Positions 5,013 through 7,018 of a stretch of 7,018 nucleotides of DNA are shown here, piece after piece. Below the pieces are notes generated by a model. That model had not been told where the DNA came from, ran no database searches, and worked only from the letters and a program-made list of their open reading frames with translations. Origin of the DNA: Thiotrichaceae bacterium. Its GTDB lineage: Bacteria; Pseudomonadota; Gammaproteobacteria; Thiotrichales; Thiotrichaceae. Where the stretch lies: the NCBI GenBank assembly GCA_027030285.1, contig JALVFC010000525.1, positions 1 to 7,018 of the forward strand. The letters are read 5' to 3'. The position numbers were made by a program, and so were the translations under genes. Each line of letters begins with the position of its first letter. Within the stretch, counting starts at the first letter, position 1.

Positions 5013-6334
5013 AGACCGCGACCAATTGCGTAGTAGCTAAACCCTTTTTTCTTCATGTGCTCTGGATCATACAGGTTGCGACCATCAACGATGACGGCAT
5101 CATTAAGTGTTTCTTTGATCTTATCGAGATCCGGGCTACGGAACTCCTGCCATTCAGTAACAATAATAAGGCTGTCAGCCCCTTCCAGTGCGGTCTCAGC
5201 GCTGTTGCATAATGTAAGTCCTTTCTGTTGTCCATAAATGCGCTTGCATTCTTCGATGGCAACCGGGTCATAGGCTTGAACGGTGGCGCCTTCCTTTAAA
5301 AGTGTATCAATAACAACCCTGCTGGAAGCTTCACGCATATCATCCGTATTGGGTTTAAAAGCAAGTCCCCACAGGGCAATATTTTTACCCTTCAGGTTAC
5401 CGTTATAGTGTCTTTTCAATTTTTCAACGGGCTTGTCTTTCTGCCGGTAGTTAACTGACTCAACTGCGGCAAGCAGCTCAGCCTGATAGCCAATTTCCTT
5501 AGCTGTGCGCTCCAGTGCTTGTACGTCTTTAGGAAAGCATGAGCCTCCGTATCCGCAGCCAGGGTAAATAAAATGATAGCCAATTCGAGGATCTGAGCCG
5601 ATGCCGATACGCACGTTTTCGATGTCGGCACCTAATAATTCAGCCATATTGGAAAGTTCGTTCATGAAGCTGATCTTGGTAGCAAGCAAAGCATTGGCTG
5701 CATACTTGGTAAGCTCTGCTGAGCGAATGTCCATAGTGATAATGCGCTCATGGTTTCGATTGAAGGGCAGATAAAGCTCATGCATGATTTTTGTGGCTTT
5801 TTCTGACTCTGAACCTATCACAATACGGTCAGGCTTCATGAAGTCCTCAATCGCATTGCCTTCTTTGAGGAATTCAGGGTTGGATACCACGTCAAAATCA
5901 ATATTGATATTTCTTTGCTGCAAAGTCTGTTGAACCACATCTCGTACCTTGTCGGCAGTGCCCACAGGCACAGTGGATTTGTCAACAATGACTTTGTAAT
6001 CATTCATGTGTTCAGCAATGGATTTTGCAACAGTGAGTACATAGCTAAGGTCAGCAGAGCCGTCTTCGTCTGGAGGCGTTCCTACAGCAATAAATTGAAC
6101 AGCACCATGCTGTACACCTTCTTCTGCTGAAAGTGTAAAATTGAGTCTGCCTGCTTTTATGTTCTCGCTGACGATAGTGTCAAGACCAGGCTCATAAATG
6201 GGGATTTCGCCATTTAACAGGCTCTTTATTTTTGCCTCATCGACATCAACGCATAAGACATCATTGCCTACCTGGGCAAGACATGCTCCGGTAACCAGGC
6301 CAACATAACCTGATCCATAAATAGTAATTTTCAT
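5009..6334 (-). CDS. ugd: UDP-glucose 6-dehydrogenase
   Basis: This cytoplasmic enzyme oxidises UDP-glucose to UDP-glucuronate in two NAD+-dependent steps, supplying precursors for capsule, exopolysaccharide or lipid A sugars. The 441-residue protein has the N-terminal Rossmann motif GSGYVG (7-12) with the acidic VDVD at 29-32, and STVPVGT (120-126). The substrate-contacting NPEFLKEGNAIEDF lies at 152-165, with Lys210 and Lys220 in the central helix. The catalytic Cys266 is in GCGYGGSCFPKD, and the C-terminal domain begins near GLAFKPNTDDMRE (323-335). All expected residues are present. The ATG at 6334 starts directly with the Rossmann strand, as in relatives, though its ribosome binding site is weak. 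It stands alone between a convergent operon and the tRNA cluster, without other sugar genes, so its pathway cannot be read from context. UDP/GDP-mannose dehydrogenase relatives are less likely, given the overall match. Confidence 0.96.
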   Translation of the reverse strand: MKITIYGSGYVGLVTGACLAQVGNDVLCVDVDEAKIKSLLNGEIPIYEPGLDTIVSENIKAGRLNFTLSAEEGVQHGAVQFIAVGTPPDEDGSADLSYVLTVAKSIAEHMNDYKVIVDKSTVPVGTADKVRDVVQQTLQQRNINIDFDVVSNPEFLKEGNAIEDFMKPDRIVIGSESEKATKIMHELYLPFNRNHERIITMDIRSAELTKYAANALLATKISFMNELSNMAELLGADIENVRIGIGSDPRIGYHFIYPGCGYGGSCFPKDVQALERTAKEIGYQAELLAAVESVNYRQKDKPVEKLKRHYNGNLKGKNIALWGLAFKPNTDDMREASSRVVIDTLLKEGATVQAYDPVAIEECKRIYGQQKGLTLCNSAETALEGADSLIIVTEWQEFRSPDLDKIKETLNDAVIVDGRNLYDPEHMKKKGFSYYAIGRGL

Positions 6335-6468
6335 AAGTATCGTTTCTTTATCTGTATTTTAATCTTTATTAAGGGTGTATAAGCTTTTAAATTATGGGTG
6401 TTTTGCTTGTTGGCGGAATCATAACAACGATGATGCGGCAGGGAAACTTAAAAATGACAGAATGACTG

Positions 6469-6497
6469 TTGACATTATCTAATGATTCGCTCACAAT
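6469..6497 (+). promoter_or_regulatory. Strong stable-RNA promoter for the tRNA-tuf operon
   Basis: A perfect -35 TTGACA (6469-6474), a 17-nt spacer and a -10 CACAAT (6492-6497, 4 of 6 matches) are followed by the G/C-rich stretch CCCCGC. Such G/C-rich discriminators are typical of rRNA and tRNA promoters under stringent (ppGpp) control. The start point would be near 6504, about 11 nt before tRNA-Tyr. Confidence 0.7.
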
Positions 6498-6514
6498 TCC
6501 CCGCTCTTTTTGCT

Positions 6515-6599
6515 GGAGGGGTTCCCGAGCGGCCAAAGGGGGCAGATTGTAAATCTGCTGGCACTGCCTTCGGAGGTTCGAATCCTCCCCCCTCCACCA
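6515..6599 (+). tRNA. tRNA-Tyr (GTA)
   Basis: This is an 85-nt class II tRNA with a long variable arm (CTGGCACTGCCTTCGG region). The acceptor stem GGAGGGG pairs with CCCCTCC (6589-6595), the anticodon loop TTGTAAA (6547-6553) carries GTA at 6549-6551, and GGTTCGAATCC forms the T arm. Discriminator A and an encoded CCA end the gene. Confidence 0.97.
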
Positions 6600-6619
6600 T
6601 ATTAAAGAGTTAATGCAGA

Positions 6620-6693
6620 GCGGGTGTCGTATAGTGGTAATACCTCAGCCTTCCAAGCTGATGCTGCGGGTTCGATTCCCGCCACCCGCTCCA
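6620..6693 (+). tRNA. tRNA-Gly (TCC)
   Basis: This is a 74-nt tRNA. The acceptor stem GCGGGTG pairs with CACCCGC (6683-6689), with discriminator T and encoded CCA. The anticodon stem TCAGC/GCTGA encloses CTTCCAA with TCC at 6652-6654, and the T arm contains GGTTCGATTCC. It starts 20 nt after tRNA-Tyr, so both are processed from one transcript. Confidence 0.97.
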
Positions 6694-6798
6694 CTTGTTT
6701 TCAGTAGACTGAGTTGCTGGAAGTCATTTAAATCCTTTTCTGGATCTTCACTGGTTTGGCAAAGTGTTTGGTAGGCTTCTCAGTATCAAATTGATTAC

Positions 6799-6874
6799 GC
6801 CCATATGGCTCAGTCGGTAGAGCGCACCCTTGGTAAGGGTGAGGTCATCGGTTCAATTCCGATTATGGGCACCA
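6799..6874 (+). tRNA. tRNA-Thr (GGT)
   Basis: This is a 76-nt tRNA. The acceptor stem GCCCATA pairs with TATGGGC (6864-6870) and is followed by ACCA. The anticodon stem CACCC/GGGTG encloses TTGGTAA with GGT at 6832-6834, and the T arm contains GGTTCAATTCC. It lies 105 nt after tRNA-Gly and 36 nt before tuf. Seven T residues (6875-6881) follow the CCA end. Confidence 0.97.
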
Positions 6875-6910
6875 TTTTTTTAGTTAACGATTTGTACGGG
6901 GATGTGAACG

Positions 6911-7018
6911 ATGTCCAAAGAAAAATTTGAAAGAACGAAGCCACATGTAAATGTAGGCACCATAGGTCACGTAGACCACGGCAAGACAACCCTCACGGCA
7001 GCCATCACCAAAGTAATG
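6911..7018 (+). CDS. tuf: Elongation factor Tu, 5' end only
   Basis: Only the first 36 codons are present. They begin MSKEKFERTKPHVNVG and include the G1/P-loop GHVDHGKT (19-26) of the GTP-binding domain, then TLTAAITKVM. EF-Tu brings aminoacyl-tRNA to the ribosomal A site as a GTP complex; the full protein would be near 395-410 residues, so most lies beyond the right edge. GGGGA (6898-6902) is the likely ribosome binding site, 8 nt before the ATG. The upstream order tRNA-Tyr, tRNA-Gly, tRNA-Thr matches the tufB-type locus of gammaproteobacteria, in which tuf is cotranscribed with these tRNAs and often followed by tRNA-Trp, secE and nusG. Confidence 0.97.
   Translation, partial: MSKEKFERTKPHVNVGTIGHVDHGKTTLTAAITKVM

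Noticed and set aside
6694..6798. Possible extra tRNA or small gene between tRNA-Gly and tRNA-Thr
   Set aside because: There is no cloverleaf, T arm or CCA end, and no open frame with a start. Only a small ATCC/GGAT hairpin is seen, consistent with a processed spacer.
1..7018. CRISPR array, insertion sequence, prophage, toxin-antitoxin or defence system
   Set aside because: No regularly spaced repeats, transposase or integrase motifs, or known defence domains are visible. Almost every gene belongs to a housekeeping or widely conserved family.

Overview
This window looks like a chromosomal housekeeping segment of a gammaproteobacterium. Four things point there: the lptM-lysA pair with an LppL/LptM-type lipoprotein, a type II (hexameric, gltA-type) citrate synthase, a YcgN/UPF0260 protein together with Hsp15, and the tRNA-Tyr/Gly/Thr-tuf cluster with encoded CCA ends. 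Base composition is moderate, by eye somewhat below 50% G+C. LysA and the tRNA-tuf order resemble the Pseudomonas/Oceanospirillales side of the class more than the enterics, but the genus cannot be fixed from the sequence alone.

Layout. Positions 1-1234 (minus strand) hold lptM followed by lysA, which runs off the left edge; a good sigma70-type promoter lies at 1264-1292. Positions 1235-1572 are non-coding and contain a candidate minus-strand terminator and an inverted repeat. A two-helix YgaP-like (DUF2892) membrane protein gene lies at 1573-1776. Next comes a 145-bp gap with a perfect 12-bp inverted repeat, then gltA at 1922-3232, also on the minus strand. A 189-bp divergent promoter region separates gltA from a compact plus-strand operon: an uncharacterised membrane-anchored protein (3422-4165), ycgN (4162-4620) and hslR (4593-5012). 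The members overlap by 4 and 28 bp. hslR converges on ugd (5009-6334, minus) with interlocking stop codons. A strong stable-RNA-type promoter at 6469-6497 then drives tRNA-Tyr, tRNA-Gly and tRNA-Thr, followed by the first 36 codons of tuf.

Functions. The genes cover lysine synthesis (LysA), outer-membrane LPS transporter assembly (LptM), entry to the TCA cycle (GltA), ribosome rescue (Hsp15), UDP-glucuronate supply for surface polysaccharides (Ugd) and translation (tRNAs, EF-Tu). The least understood part is the plus-strand operon, whose first gene I cannot assign. I see no CRISPR array, transposase, integrase, toxin-antitoxin pair or defence gene, and no convincing new biological system. The points most worth a second look are the unknown protein coupled to ycgN and hslR, the structured non-coding DNA on either side of the DUF2892 gene, and the in-frame single-stop junction between lptM and lysA.
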